Part shown: piece after piece, positions 34,222-44,849 of the stretch
How positions within the stretch are numbered: the stretch's first letter is position 1
Layout: every line of letters starts with the position of its first letter
DNA from: Telopea speciosissima
Taxonomy: Eukaryota > Streptophyta > Magnoliopsida > Proteales > Proteaceae
Direction of reading: 5' to 3'
Length of the DNA: 64,000 bases
Assembly: GCF_018873765.1 (NCBI RefSeq)
Contig: NC_057922.1
Location: 15,017,563-15,081,562 of the forward strand
Notes under the pieces: generated by a model
Database searches by the model: none
Seen by the model: the letters and a program-made list of their open reading frames with translations, nothing else
Told to the model about the DNA's origin: nothing
Position numbers and translations under genes: made by a program

Positions 34222-34729
34222 CTCAGACACCGGATGGGCAGCTGCGGCGAGGTTGTTGACAAGATTTTTTGATACACTGAAGATAATCAGCGAGACTGAG
34301 ACTGCCTTTCTTCATGCTGGAAAGCTGGTACTTCAATTGCATGATGCGATTGAGATGCATAGATTCATTCTATGGTGCTTCAGGCGGCGTGGGAGGAGGT
34401 GAGGCCGACAATATGGCTCAGAGAATGTTCGGTCAGAGAAGCAATGATCCAGTTTAATTAATATGATCTGGTCTTGGCGGCGCCAGAGAGTATATGCGGG
34501 GTTGGATGTAGAAGTAGAAGAGGAAGAGAAGTCTGGCGTCGATACAATGGTCGCTGGCGGGCAAGGGATGCTGCCGTCGACATAGCCAACCAAATCTTGG
34601 GCATGGAGAAGCGGCAAACATTGTGAAACAATGGAGGGAAGGGTGGTGGAAGAGGGAGAGATAGTAGTGGAGTCGGATTGCATTAGGTTTGTTGGACGTG
34701 AGTCTCGTGGCTCGAATGATACGGATCAT
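34222..34729. other. Unassigned GC-richer stretch
   Basis: An open frame at 34136-34402 and overlapping minus-strand frames show no family similarity. The GC-rich part (GGCAGCTGCGGCGAGG, GTCTTGGCGGCGCCAGAG) is unlike its neighbours and could be a gene scrap. Nothing more can be supported. Confidence 0.3.
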
Positions 34730-36245
34730 TATTGTCTCCTGGACCCTGTCCGGTACAGTGGTCAATTCCACTCATAGGGAGGTAGAAATTACCACCTGAG
34801 CCCCCCCCCCCCCCCCGATTTGGCTTCTCTGTAGCGTGGGGTGTGCAACAGATCTTATAACGTGGGCTACTTCTTTCACACGTGGACAACTTTAAATCTG
34901 AGAAAACAAAATGATTTGGAGCTGGTAAGAAGCCTAGACCTGCGCTGTACATAAAATAATGTGAATTTTGAACGCCGAATAGAAAAACCTTTCTTCTTCT
35001 CCTTCGTTCATCCTCTCTTCTGCAATTTTTTTATTTTTTTTTGCACCAATGTTATTTTGAGATTGCAATTCCAGAATTCTGGAATTCTGGATTTCTGGAT
35101 TCTGTATTTTGAGATTGCGATTGATATTCTCCTTCGTTCTCGAGTCTTACCCCTTTGAATTTTCATTTTAGACTGTGGATTCAGCTTCTCTGCAATAACG
35201 ATGACCTCTTTTTCTCCTTCATTTCAGAATCGAAAGAATCATTGAGTATGTCCCAAACTGTTGTTTTTTACTTTAAAAAAAAAAAAAAATCGAGGACTGT
35301 GATTCTGGATTTTGAGATTGCGATTGATATTCTCGATCGTTCTCGAGTCTTTAACCCTTGTGAATTTTTCTTTTCAGACTGGGGATTCGGTTTCTCTGCA
35401 ACACCGGTGACCTCTTTTTCTCCTTCATTCCACAATCTAAAGTAAAGTACCCTTCTCCATGCTTTCTAGCACTGTCCTGAATAATGATTCGGCAGCACCT
35501 AGAAAAACAGACAACATTAGCATCAGAAAGCATAGCAACTAGCAACTCAACGGAAGGGAATAACAACAAAGGCTAGATGAAGAAAACAGAACCAAGTGGG
35601 CCTGGTTATATTGCATTCTTCAATTTGGTTCCGTTTCTTCAACATAAGTGGGCCTGTCTTTCCCAAATCATCGAAAAGCTCCTGGTTCGTTGCAACACCA
35701 CCACTCAAAGCTCTCTTCAAGAGCTGCCAAGCAGGTTGCAGCGATGGAATCCAGAATTCCAGAATCGAAATCTCAAAACAACATTAGTGCAAAATTTTTT
35801 TTTTTTGCAGAAGAGGGCAGAGTCGAAGGAGAAGAAGAAAGGTTTCTCTATTTGGCGCTCAAAATTCACATTATCTTCGGTCTCATTACATTAGTGCAAA
35901 CAAAAAAAAAATTGCAGAAGAGGGCAGAGTCGTGAACGAAGGAGAAGAAGAAAGTTTTCTTTGGCGCTAGGTTGGCTTCAAAATTCACATTATCTTCGGT
36001 AAATCTCACGTCTAGGCTTCTTACCGGCTCCAAATCATTCATGTTCCTCAGATTTAAAGTTGTCCACGTGTCAAAGAAGCAGGCCGTGCTACAAGATCTG
36101 TAGTGCACCCCGCACTACAGAGGAGCCGAATCCCTAAACCCCCTACCCGAACACACTGTCCAAGGGAAATTAAGTGATCATTTTCGCATCCGTATGGGAG
36201 GAACTGGACCATTGTACTGGGCTAGGAACAGGACAGAAAAAAAAA
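34730..36245. mobile_element. MITE split by a larger inverted-repeat element
   Basis: The left half 34730-34816 (CCTGGACCCTGTCCGGTACA, GTGGTCAATTCCACTCATAG, GGAGGTAGAAATTACC) is inverted and related to the right half 36133-36245 (AAGTGATCATTTTCGCATCC, GTATGGGAGGAACTGGACC, GTACTGGGCTAGGAACAGGA). The right half has the family core CCCGAACACACTGTCC. The element at 34817-36132 lies between the halves. Confidence 0.6.
34817..36132. mobile_element. Long-TIR non-autonomous element (MULE-like foldback), 1.3 kb
   Basis: The left end GATTTGGCTTCTCTGTAG (then GTGGGGTGTGCAACAGATCT, ACACGTGGACAACTTTAAAT, GGTAAGAAGCCTAGAC, ATAATGTGAATTTTGA) is inverted at the right end (ending ACAGAGGAGCCGAATC). Arms are roughly 280-390 bp, with internal duplications of the T-rich/GCAGAAGAGG part and of GATTGCGATTGATATTCTC. 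The interior at about 35400-35740 has an unidentified minus-strand frame. The arms hold an ACACGTGG G-box-like word. A clean target duplication is not visible, because the left flank is a C-run. Confidence 0.65.
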
Positions 36246-36310
36246 ATTCAGACTCATATCCGTAATAGTTGCAAAATCCGTTCTTCAATCCTAATGAATG
36301 GGTGGAATCA

Positions 36311-36450
36311 CACCTCCTGTTACTGCATGGTGCAGTACCGCATTATGCGGTGTTGCAGAGGCTATGTGGCACAACGGGCTCCACATGGCCTCTACAACCG
36401 CCGCACGATGCATTACTACACCGTGTAATAACAGGAGAGGATAAAAATTC
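36311..36450. mobile_element. MITE in the distal promoter of copy 5
   Basis: Arms CCTCCTGTTACTGCATGGTG, CCGCATTATGCGGTG and CAGAGGCTATGTGG mirror CCACATGGCCTCTAC, CCGCCGCACGATG and GTGTAATAACAGGAGAGG. It ends ATAAAAATTCC, the family signature. Confidence 0.75.
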
Positions 36451-36469
36451 CTCTCTCTCCTTTGTTATG

Positions 36470-37047
36470 AAATTGAAGGGGCTGTGGCAAAATTCATTCT
36501 TCAATATTAAAGTTAATGTGTGGAATCACATCCACTCTCTCTCCACAAATTTACTTTTTTCCTACGATGTTAAGCAAAGAACTGGGAGTACATAAAAGCT
36601 ACCCCCACCACCACTACCACCATCACCATCACCCATTATCTTCTCGTACATTTATAGTGGAAGAATCTCTCTCTCTCTCCCGCCAAAATGAACCTTTTTT
36701 TTTTGTGGGTGTTAAGCAAAGAACGGAAAGTAGATAAAGTCTTGACCCCCACCCCCACCACAACATTATAATGTCGTGCATTTATATAAAATACACTTGA
36801 TTTAACCAACCCACGTAGAAATCAAACCCAATGTACCTCCCTTTCCCATTAATTGTTTGCAAAAATGACCTCAAATTTTTGGCATCCATATTTTAGTAAT
36901 CTATCAAATCATCACACAATGGTGTATTTCACATTCTCTCCCTCTCTCCCTCTCTGTGTGTTGCAGTGCTGAGAGATCAGAAGAGAGGAAAAAAGGATAC
37001 ATATTGGTTCATCTCCTTTCCAACCTCTGAAGCATATCTTATTTGAA
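36470..37047 (+). promoter_or_regulatory. 5' flank of copy 5 (also the empty site for the MULE)
   Basis: Order: CTACGATGTTAAGCAAAGAA, CATAAAAGCTACC, a CCA-rich tract (36600-36633), CATTATCTTCTCGTACATTT, a CT run (about 36666-36680), CGCCAAAATGAACC, and a pyrimidine tract ending GTTGCAG (about 36966) followed by TGCTGAGAGATCAGAAG. The CCA tract is the uninterrupted counterpart of the MULE target in copy 3. Confidence 0.5.
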
Positions 37048-39585
37048 ATGGATCAGGTCCTATCCAATCTGTTAAGAAGAATTTTATTGAGAAGAGAAGA
37101 GGAAGTAGAGACAACTGATGAAGAGAATGAAATGGATCAGGTCCTATCCAACCTGTACTTAAGAAGAATTTTATTGAGAAGAAAAGAGGAAGTAGAGACA
37201 ACTGATGACGAGAATGGATACCAAGCACTTGCTGACTGCGAAGAGGTGAAGAAAACCAACAGAAGAGTCTTGCAAAAGGAAAAAAGGATAAAGCACTACT
37301 ACAGTTCTCACAAGATACTGCTGGTTGGGGAGGGAGATTTCTCTTTCTCTGCTTGTTTGGCCAAGGTTTTTGGTTCTGCTGCTAACATGGTTGCCACTTC
37401 TCTCAATTCAAAAGGTATAAAGTTTAAATTCTATCAATTGTTAATTTTGGTGATTGTTTTGTTGAGATTTGGAAGAACCCATCCATCTCTGTTTCTTTGT
37501 CCTGTTTCCGTAGAAATTTGGTGAACCAAATTTGTCTTTCTTACCCAATCGCTTTACAATCTGAATAGAAGAAAACCCACTTTACTCTGAATAGTTTCTT
37601 GACGTATAAAAACTTGAGAACTAAAATGAAGAGGTTTTAGTCCTTTTTCAGTGTTTGTTTCTGCAACCTGTAAACATCCCATTTTCCAATTTTGTCAGAA
37701 CATCATCTGCCGAAATTGATTTGTTTTATTGAAATTTTGGTTATTCTATTGATATTAGAAAGAGTTCCATCTCCATTTGTGCTTTCTCTCTCTGTAAAAT
37801 TCCATGAAACAATCTAAAATTTTCATTGCAAGCCATTCATTTTGCAGTATTAAAATGGATCAAAACCCAATTTTTACTGTGTTTTAACCTTGGCTCTGAA
37901 ACTTTTTGTTCAGGACTTTGGTAGAACTCATCCTGAAAAATTTTGCTGTAAAAGAGAGTGTCCAAGACTCCAAGTTCACCTATAAGTCTCCATATTGGGC
38001 TACCCGTGGTGGGGTTATTATTTCCCGCCTTTCGCGTGGAAACCCCAACACCATGTCATTTAATGTTCCACAAGGAGTAACTATGAAATTTCCATCCTCC
38101 TATAGGCATGTCAGCATTAGAAAATGTTGTATAACAATTGGAGCTTAAAATATGCATCCTCCTCCCATGTAAAACACTGACCAGAAAATTATAGAAGTTG
38201 AAGCTGAACCAAAATTTTCCTTTTATCTTGTCTGTCATGTGTTTATCTTTTAGGCTATGGTAGGATTAAATCTTTTCCCTCCCTTGGGTTATGTTAGCAC
38301 AGTCTTATTCTGTTCTAAGTAGCTCTCTAAATGGTGGCCGGTGACTATTATACAAAACTGGTGTTTATATTTCAGATTTCTTAAAGAAAAACTACAGCAA
38401 TGCCATGTCTAACATCAATGATTTGAAGAGTAGAGGATGTATGGTTCTTCATGGAATTGATGCTACAAATATGTCTGGAAATCAGTTCCTCAAGGGCATG
38501 AGATTTGATCGGATTGTCTTTAACTTCCCCTATGCTGGTTTTTTCAAACAAGAGTCACGGGAATCCCAACTCAGGTAAATGCTTGTTTGGAGCGAAGGGA
38601 TTTAATATTGGTTTTCCACATAATGGGAAAGAGAGAAAACAACCAATTTTCCTTTATCTTTCCCTAGTCTCTTTCCACGAAATGGATGTGATAACCATTC
38701 TGTCAAAAGTTGCTCTCTCTCTCTCTCTCTCTTTGTATTTTACATTAAAACAAACAGTGAGAAATTCTATTTTATGAGAAAATTTTCCTTTTCCACCTTT
38801 TCACATGGAAACAAACAGAATCATAATAATGGATGAGACAAAAATAACGAACCCTATGTGTCTCTCTCTAAGTTATATGGGAGAGGGATAGGTATGCTAG
38901 CACCCTAAGTGTCTATCTCTCTCTTTCCCTCTTTGAAATGACTCACTTACCCCTCAAAGAGAAGAAGAGAGAGATATACACATATGGTGCTAGCATACCG
39001 CATACCGCATACCGCATACCGCTAGCATACCTAGCCATTTCCTTTAAATTTTTATCTGGGATATCATACATCACGTGACATATTTTACAAGACCCATCTA
39101 TAACAAAATTTCTAATTTTCTAGCATACCCAACCTTTTCCGTTTAAATTATTTATCTGGAATATCATACATCATGCGACATATTTTATATTACTCATCTA
39201 AAACAAAATTTCTAATTTTCTAGCTAAGTTATATGTACACATTTTTTTTTAATAAGTGAATGATTTTTGGATATGATTGTAATTAATTCTATTTAATTAT
39301 TTTTTTCACATATGCAGTCGACACCAAAAGCTGGTCACCTTGTTCTTCAAGAATGCCAAGAAGATGCTTTCGGAAGATGGAGAAATCCATGTCTCTCACA
39401 AATCAAACGGGTTCCATTCTGAATGGAATATAGTATCTCTAGCCTCACTTAGTGGCCTCAATTTTATAAAAGAAGTGAAATTTAATGTGAATTCTTATCA
39501 AGGTTACAATACTAAAAGAGGATTTGGAGGAGATGAGAACTTTGATTGCAACCCCAGTCAGACTTACATGTTTGGACTGGGATAG
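37048..39585 (+). CDS. DUF2431 (BMT5-like) protein, copy 5, short form
   Basis: Exons 37048-37414, 38376-38574 and 39318-39585, 277 aa, all in frame. Starts MDQVLSNLLRRILLRR. The N-terminal 28-residue unit is duplicated in tandem, with one extra Tyr in the second unit. The acidic linker is missing, so LLVGEGDFSFS lies at about residue 90. Exon 2 has FNFPYAG and exon 3 YQGYNTKRGFGGD, nearly identical to copy 4. Gly2 is replaced by Asp, so the myristoylation signal is lost, as in copy 3. Intron 2 contains a MITE (38886-39037) that copy 4 lacks. It was probably made by joining a copy-3-like 5' part to a copy-4-like body. Confidence 0.85.
38886..39037. mobile_element. MITE with GCATACC tandem repeat, intron 2 of copy 5
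   Basis: The left arm (GGGATAGGTATGCTAGCACC, GTCTATCTCTCTC) mirrors the right arm (GAGAGAGATATACAC, GGTGCTAGCATACC). The right end has the heptamer GCATACC repeated four times before GCTAGCATACCTAGCC. Copy 4 has the uninterrupted intron. Confidence 0.7.
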
Positions 39586-40122
39586 AGACCACCCATGGAT
39601 GATGAAACAGACTCATGAGCTGTATATATCTTGAATGAGTTTAGTAATGTTGTGCATTTATGGGGTGTTTTCAAAGAAAATAAACATACGTTTTCAGAAT
39701 TTATGATTAGAAGGTTACATAAGTATTATTGTTCTAACTGTTGGATTAAAAAGAAATTGTTGGTAGGTAACATATTGAATTAACTCGTCTAATTTTTTCG
39801 TTAAAAAAAAACATTCATTTTTAATAAATTTTAAAATTTTTATTTTAAAGAATGTCAAATTAAATTTAATTAAAACTTGGTACATGAATAGAAGATGATG
39901 AAGATAATATATATGCAAAGTTTAAGCCAAACCAACTACCCCTATACATAGGGAAACAATTCAGAATTTTTTTTCAAAATCCTTAATAAACGTAAAAATT
40001 GTGAGGTTTGAATTCCATCAGGATAGATCAACCCCCCCCCCCCCCCACAAGGGAAAAGAAATAAAACCTGTGTTTGATATGAGTTGGCACAACTTACCGA
40101 GGTCGAATCTCCTCAAATTGAT
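39586..40122. other. 3' flank of copy 5
   Basis: AT-rich, with a C-run at 40031-40047 and no gene. The first 150 bases match the copy-4 3' flank. Confidence 0.4.
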
Positions 40123-40925
40123 CTATTCTATCTCTTTTTTTTTTCTTTTTTTTTTGGGGGGGGGGGGGGGGGGTGGTGGAAGAGCTTTTATAAATAAAGA
40201 ATCAGACTAAAATAAGATTACAATCTTTGGTATCTTCTTCCTCTGGCGTCTTCCCCAACAAGGCGAGCAAGAGCCGGAGGAAGTTTAGTGGTGCTAAGGA
40301 GGATCTCTTGGTCCGAGCACAAGAAACTCGTCAGGAAAACCGCACAGAAATTTGCTTCTCTAACAACATGCGTAAAAGTGGAGCTTGAGAACTTCTCTTT
40401 AAGGCTCAAAATATCCTCTAACAGCTCCAAGCAGTGCCACGGGATATGGAAAGAACCCTTAATCATTTGAATGGCGCACAGGGAGTCCGATCGAATGTGG
40501 ACCCGAAGACAGCCAATAGCACTGGCCTTATGAAGACCACACCGAATAGCTTCCAACTCCATGCGCATAATGTTGGTATCCCTAGATCCACCAGCAATAG
40601 CAAAGAAAACTCTTCCCATGCGATCACGCGCCATGGCACCATAGCCCCCACGACCATCCATCACCGAGCCATCACAGTTGATGGCCATACAATTGGAAGG
40701 AGGGCACAGCCAGGAATGGAAAGAAGGGTGCTGCAAAGTGAACTGCACTTTAATCCTCCATCGGTGAAAGAAGTCGCGAGTGGTGCTGTTATCAGGGACG
40801 GCAGGTACCGAACCAGAAAACTGGCCTCTAGTGTCCCCAATTATCCTTCTAATGTGTAGTAATACCCCTCTCTGGGCCATACGAAGAAAATCCACCCATT
40901 GGACCATGAAGGAAGAATACAAAAT
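40123..40925 (-). mobile_element. LINE 3' end with RNase H domain
   Basis: The minus-strand frame 40922-40218 (234 codons) contains an RNase H fold of the plant LINE type: INCDGSVMDGRGGYGAMARD (first catalytic Asp), MRMELEAIRCGL (Glu), IRSDSLCAIQ (Asp) and HVVREANFCAVFLT (final segment, where the usual Asp is replaced). The sequence ends in an A-rich tail (minus strand) at about 40123-40160, after a C-run. No reverse transcriptase domain is present, so this is a 5'-truncated insertion next to module B. The overlapping plus-strand frame at 40434-40859 is a shadow. Confidence 0.8.
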
Positions 40926-41115
40926 ATGAGTAAGGAAAAAGATTGTTATCCTACCCTTAAAACAATTTTCTTTATACTCTTCTCACATAATAAAGAGTAG
41001 GATCTACATTAACACTCTCTCCTATTCAGTTCATGTGGCCCTCATATGGATGATATATTTTTCCACCCCTCATTGTTGCGGCGTGCAATTCCTTCTTACA
41101 ATGCCTTTGTAGGAA
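40925..41115. repeat. Shared spacer module B, third copy (truncated)
   Basis: GAGTAAGGAAAAAGATTG, TCTTCTCACATAATAAA, CTACATTAACACTCTC, CCTCATATGGATGATA, TTTTTCCACCCCTCATTG and CCTTTGTAGGAAGC match 33520-33715 in order. This marks the right edge of the duplicated array. Confidence 0.65.
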
Positions 41116-41619
41116 GCATACAATTTGTTAAAAGAAAAAAGAAAGCATAATATAATTATGAGTTGCTAGTTCTGCACAACTCATTTAGAAAAGGTTTCTA
41201 TGTTGTCCAAATGTATATCACGTGATACTTGAGATGATGCTTAAATTTTGTAGACAAATAGATCTCAAAGCTCTATATCAAATTTCAGTCCAAACGAAGT
41301 TTATCAAATTACAAAATAAAGGTTTCCAACATAAAGGAGTAGGGAGAGGACACAATATTTGTCAAATTACCAGTTGTAGATTGACATACATTGGAATTCC
41401 ATGCTAGCACACAAGGTGCACCCAATTGATTTTAACCAAAATTTTGACAGATGGTCGCATTCCAAACCGCGTTCTCCCTACAACGACAGAACTGCACAAA
41501 AAACTTTTCTTGGTGGCCTGCACCAAAGCTTTTTGTCCATAATATTTACTTTCTATCCAAAACTAACTTTTAGAACATTATGAACAAAGTCATGGGTAAT
41601 ACTAAGAGCAAATACATTT

Positions 41620-41760
41620 AAGCCACGTTTGGAAGCAAAAAGAAAAACATGATAAGAAAAAACATTCATGATGATTGACTTATGCATCTTTCTCTCCTAA
41701 TTTAAATTTAAATTTTTTTATTTTTTTATTTTTTGGTTCTTTCCTTCCAAACGTAGCCTT
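41620..41760. mobile_element. Short MITE, ends AAGCCACGTTTGGAAG
   Basis: The left end AAGCCACGTTTGGAAG and right end CTTCCAAACGTAGCCTT are inverses with one or two mismatches, 141 bp apart, with an AT-rich interior. No clear target duplication was seen. The ends resemble hAT-type MITEs in plants. Confidence 0.65.
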
Positions 41761-43170
41761 CAAATTATAAATTTTCCTAAGGTTAGAAAAAAACATTGGA
41801 ATAACAAGAATAAGAATAAGAATTATGGGGAATTTAGTAAATTTATGGAAGAAAATGGTAAAATGAACAGATTTGCCCTTAGGAAGAGCAAAATTTTATG
41901 TTGGATCAAGTATCTGATATTGTCAATAATTTTTGTCATATACTGAGAAAGAGAACCTCCTAATATATGAGTGAGGAAATAAAAGCAGGTCAACCAGCAG
42001 CGCTGAACATTTCTTGATCTGTTGATCATGGGCTTGAAGACAGTGATCTTAAAAGCATCTCTTTGCTGAACACATGTTTTGTCGAACTAGGAACACAAAT
42101 AATCAGCTCATAAACTCAAAATACTGTTCTTGAGAAAGACAATATTGTCCCTGAAAAAGAACAGTGTATGAGAAGCAGCAGTTCCACTAGACACTACTGA
42201 CATTGACGTGATCACACATAGATAATACTCTTTGGTGAAGTTTCTCTAAAAACCTTAGGATCTTCAGGAACTTGTTACAAAATTTCTCATATTACAAATT
42301 TAGGTACTGAAGATTTTGACTCTTCCTTTACAGTCTCCCCAGCTACACCTGCAAAATGGGAAGCAGTCCAAAATCCTCAATAAGCAAGAAGAGATTACAG
42401 TCCAGGAGGAAAAACTATCATATGTAATGACTAACTTAAAAGGAAGCAAGATAATTAAAAAAAAAAAAAAGAATAAATGAAATATAGATTTGATGCATTA
42501 GAATATCCTGTTCGATCAACTCATGTGTAATATAAGACAACAATGCATTTTACCCATGAAGATACATTAGTAGTTATTGTTACCTTGGTCTATGATAGCA
42601 GGAGAATCAAGATTTTTATACTCAAATCACAATTAGGTATTGTAAGGTTCAATGAGACAGGCAGAAGAAAAAAGTGAGCCAAATCCTTGATGAATCCGAA
42701 CAAAACAGGATTTCTTTGGCAGACCGCTAGTCAGGTGAACACCATCAATGACAATAATGAGCTGATTTAGGCATGCCAGTGCCTCAGCAAGCATCACAAT
42801 AAAAGGTGGTGGTGAATAGAAAGTGAAACACTGAATACCCTTTCTTTTGGTCCTTGGGAGAAAAGATGAACCAGAAAGAAACAAAAAATGAATCTAACCC
42901 ACACATTCGATCAAGAAAATAATTTGTTAGCCAGTTGATTAATAAGCATCATTTGTCTCCATAAGCCCTCAAGACATTTTAACAAGGTTGGAGAAGGTAA
43001 ACCTGCCGTCTCAAAGATCTTTGTATAGGTAAGATTGATTTTAGTCCAGCCCAAGAACTACAAAACATCTTGATATTCATACATCCTGTGACCATGAAAA
43101 TTGTTTCAACTAAAAGTAAGCTGTACTCATTTGACAATTTAACAGATAAATTTGTATTAGAAAACTCACT
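41761..43170. other. Unassigned region, one candidate minus-strand exon
   Basis: No gene can be named. The minus-strand frame at 42884-42633 contains PPPFIVMLAEALACLNQL followed by IIVIDGVHL, which looks protein-like, but I do not recognise the family and no neighbouring exon is convincing. The remaining sequence is AT-rich and could be intronic. Confidence 0.3.
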
Positions 43171-43789
43171 CAGTTTAAGGTATCGGTTACGACCCTGTAA
43201 ACACTTCTTTTAAAGTCTAAGGCATGACAAGGAAGTTGGCTAACTCTAGATATAGGAAAGGTTTGAGTAAACTCCACAGTATCTTTAGATTCAGACTAAT
43301 GCTATGTTTGGACAAGAGATCGGCCAGTGTTTTCCAGCTGCTGGCCACACCTCAGGTCATGCCCAGGTCAGAGCTGTGTGGATGAGCTGGTGGACTGCAG
43401 CTTTTGCTGACCGCCTCCAAAAACTCAGCCAAGCAACACTCAAAATTCTGCTGGGTACGTCGACCACATCTGACCTATCCAGTTTAAGGTATCGGTTACG
43501 ACCCTGGAAGCACTTCTTTTAATGTCTAAGGCATGACAAGGAAGTTGGCTAACTCTAGATATAGGAAAGGTTTGAGTAAACTCCACAGTATCTTTAGATT
43601 CAGACTAATGCTATGTTTGGACAAGAGATCGGCCAGTGTTTTCCAGCAGCTGGCCACACCTCAGGTCATGCCCAGGTCAGAGATGTGTGGATGAGCTGGT
43701 GGACTGCAGCTTTTGCTGACCGCCTCCAAAAACTCAGCCAAGCAACACTCAAAATTCTGCTGGGTACGTCGACCACATCTGACCTATCC
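43171..43789. repeat. 309-bp tandem duplication
   Basis: Two head-to-tail units, 43171-43479 and 43480-43789, start CAGTTTAAGGTATCGGTTAC and end CTGACCTATCC. They differ at only a handful of positions (for example CCTGTAAAC against CCTGGAAGC). The duplicate open frames (43304-43522, 43613-43963) reflect the repeat. Confidence 0.9.
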
Positions 43790-43860
43790 GGAGCCAGCAG
43801 CTTTTACATTCCACCTCCCAGAAAAGATAGTTGCTCTCTGCTCGTCCAAACACAACCTAA
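43611..43860. mobile_element. MITE with CTATGTTTGGACAAG ends, partly duplicated
   Basis: The left end CTATGTTTGGACAAG pairs with the right end CTCGTCCAAACACAACC. It contains inner inverted words (CAGCAGCTGGCCA, GAGCTGGTGGACTGCAGC). Its left portion is also present in the first 309-bp unit, so the tandem duplication arose after the insertion. Confidence 0.55.
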
Positions 43861-44849
43861 GCCAGGGCTTTTTTCTTATTATCTGGTTCTCCTCTTCTTT
43901 CATGTGAATTCAAAACCTACAAGAGGCAAGAAGGCAACAACTTTGGAATGGTTCTTGAATTGATTGGCTTCTGTAGCTACAGCTCTTGTCTTATTGTCTA
44001 TATAGATAATGGAAATTTCAATTGCTAGCTTATCCTGACCATGCAATCAAAGTCATATTCCTTGCTCTGATGCTACATATTTTCTGATATTCGGAGCCAA
44101 TAATGCACTCAACCAACTGCTTACAGGGTTCAAGCCTTGAAGCCTATGACCCTTGGACAACGCTACTGTTAGATGAGCAGTTATTTTGGGCCAGCCAGTA
44201 TAACGTTTATTCTACTACCATAAGAAAAGAATGATTCTTTTAGGAGCAAAGATACCAGTTTTTAGCTAACAATAAGAACAAAATGAATAATGTAGGTGAC
44301 AAGGTAATAATATCCCATGATTGTTGATTTCATCTATTGTTAAGCATTAAAACAGGGACACTATGAGAGGCGGTATAGACCTGCACGGAGGTGCCTTAAA
44401 AGAAGACATAGGATCCATAAAGTAGGGAGAGAAAAAGATACTAAGATGCCATGTATATTTTAACCATTCATTATGAGTATCATATTTCTTTCCATTGAAT
44501 GGTTGATCAGGGGTGACCAAGAAGGCAAGAAGTTTGGTTACATTCATGAAGTTTTCAGCCCCTCACCCATCTATACCAATGGTTGACAACAATTGGTAAG
44601 ATCAATGTGACTTATCTCACCAATGACTAAACCAAACAACCAAGTTCTCTCATGTAGGCCCCAGATCTCCAAACCACTACTATCAAAATCAAGTCTTATT
44701 CAATTATTAAAAGACAAAAAGCAGAAAGAACATCATGGAATCTGATTAAAGTAATAAAGCACATATACAAGCTAACCTAATAACATGACTTATTATTTAT
44801 CATGATAAAATCAAGAAACACAAAGCCTGAAGATTCCTGATGACGAGAC
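43861..44849. other. Spacer, nothing recognised
   Basis: AT-rich, with no family-like open frame. It may be further intron of an unrecognised minus-strand gene or the flank of the pararetroviral relic. Confidence 0.3.

Noticed and set aside
40434..40859. 141-codon plus-strand ORF
   Set aside because: Shadow of the RNase H frame on the opposite strand.
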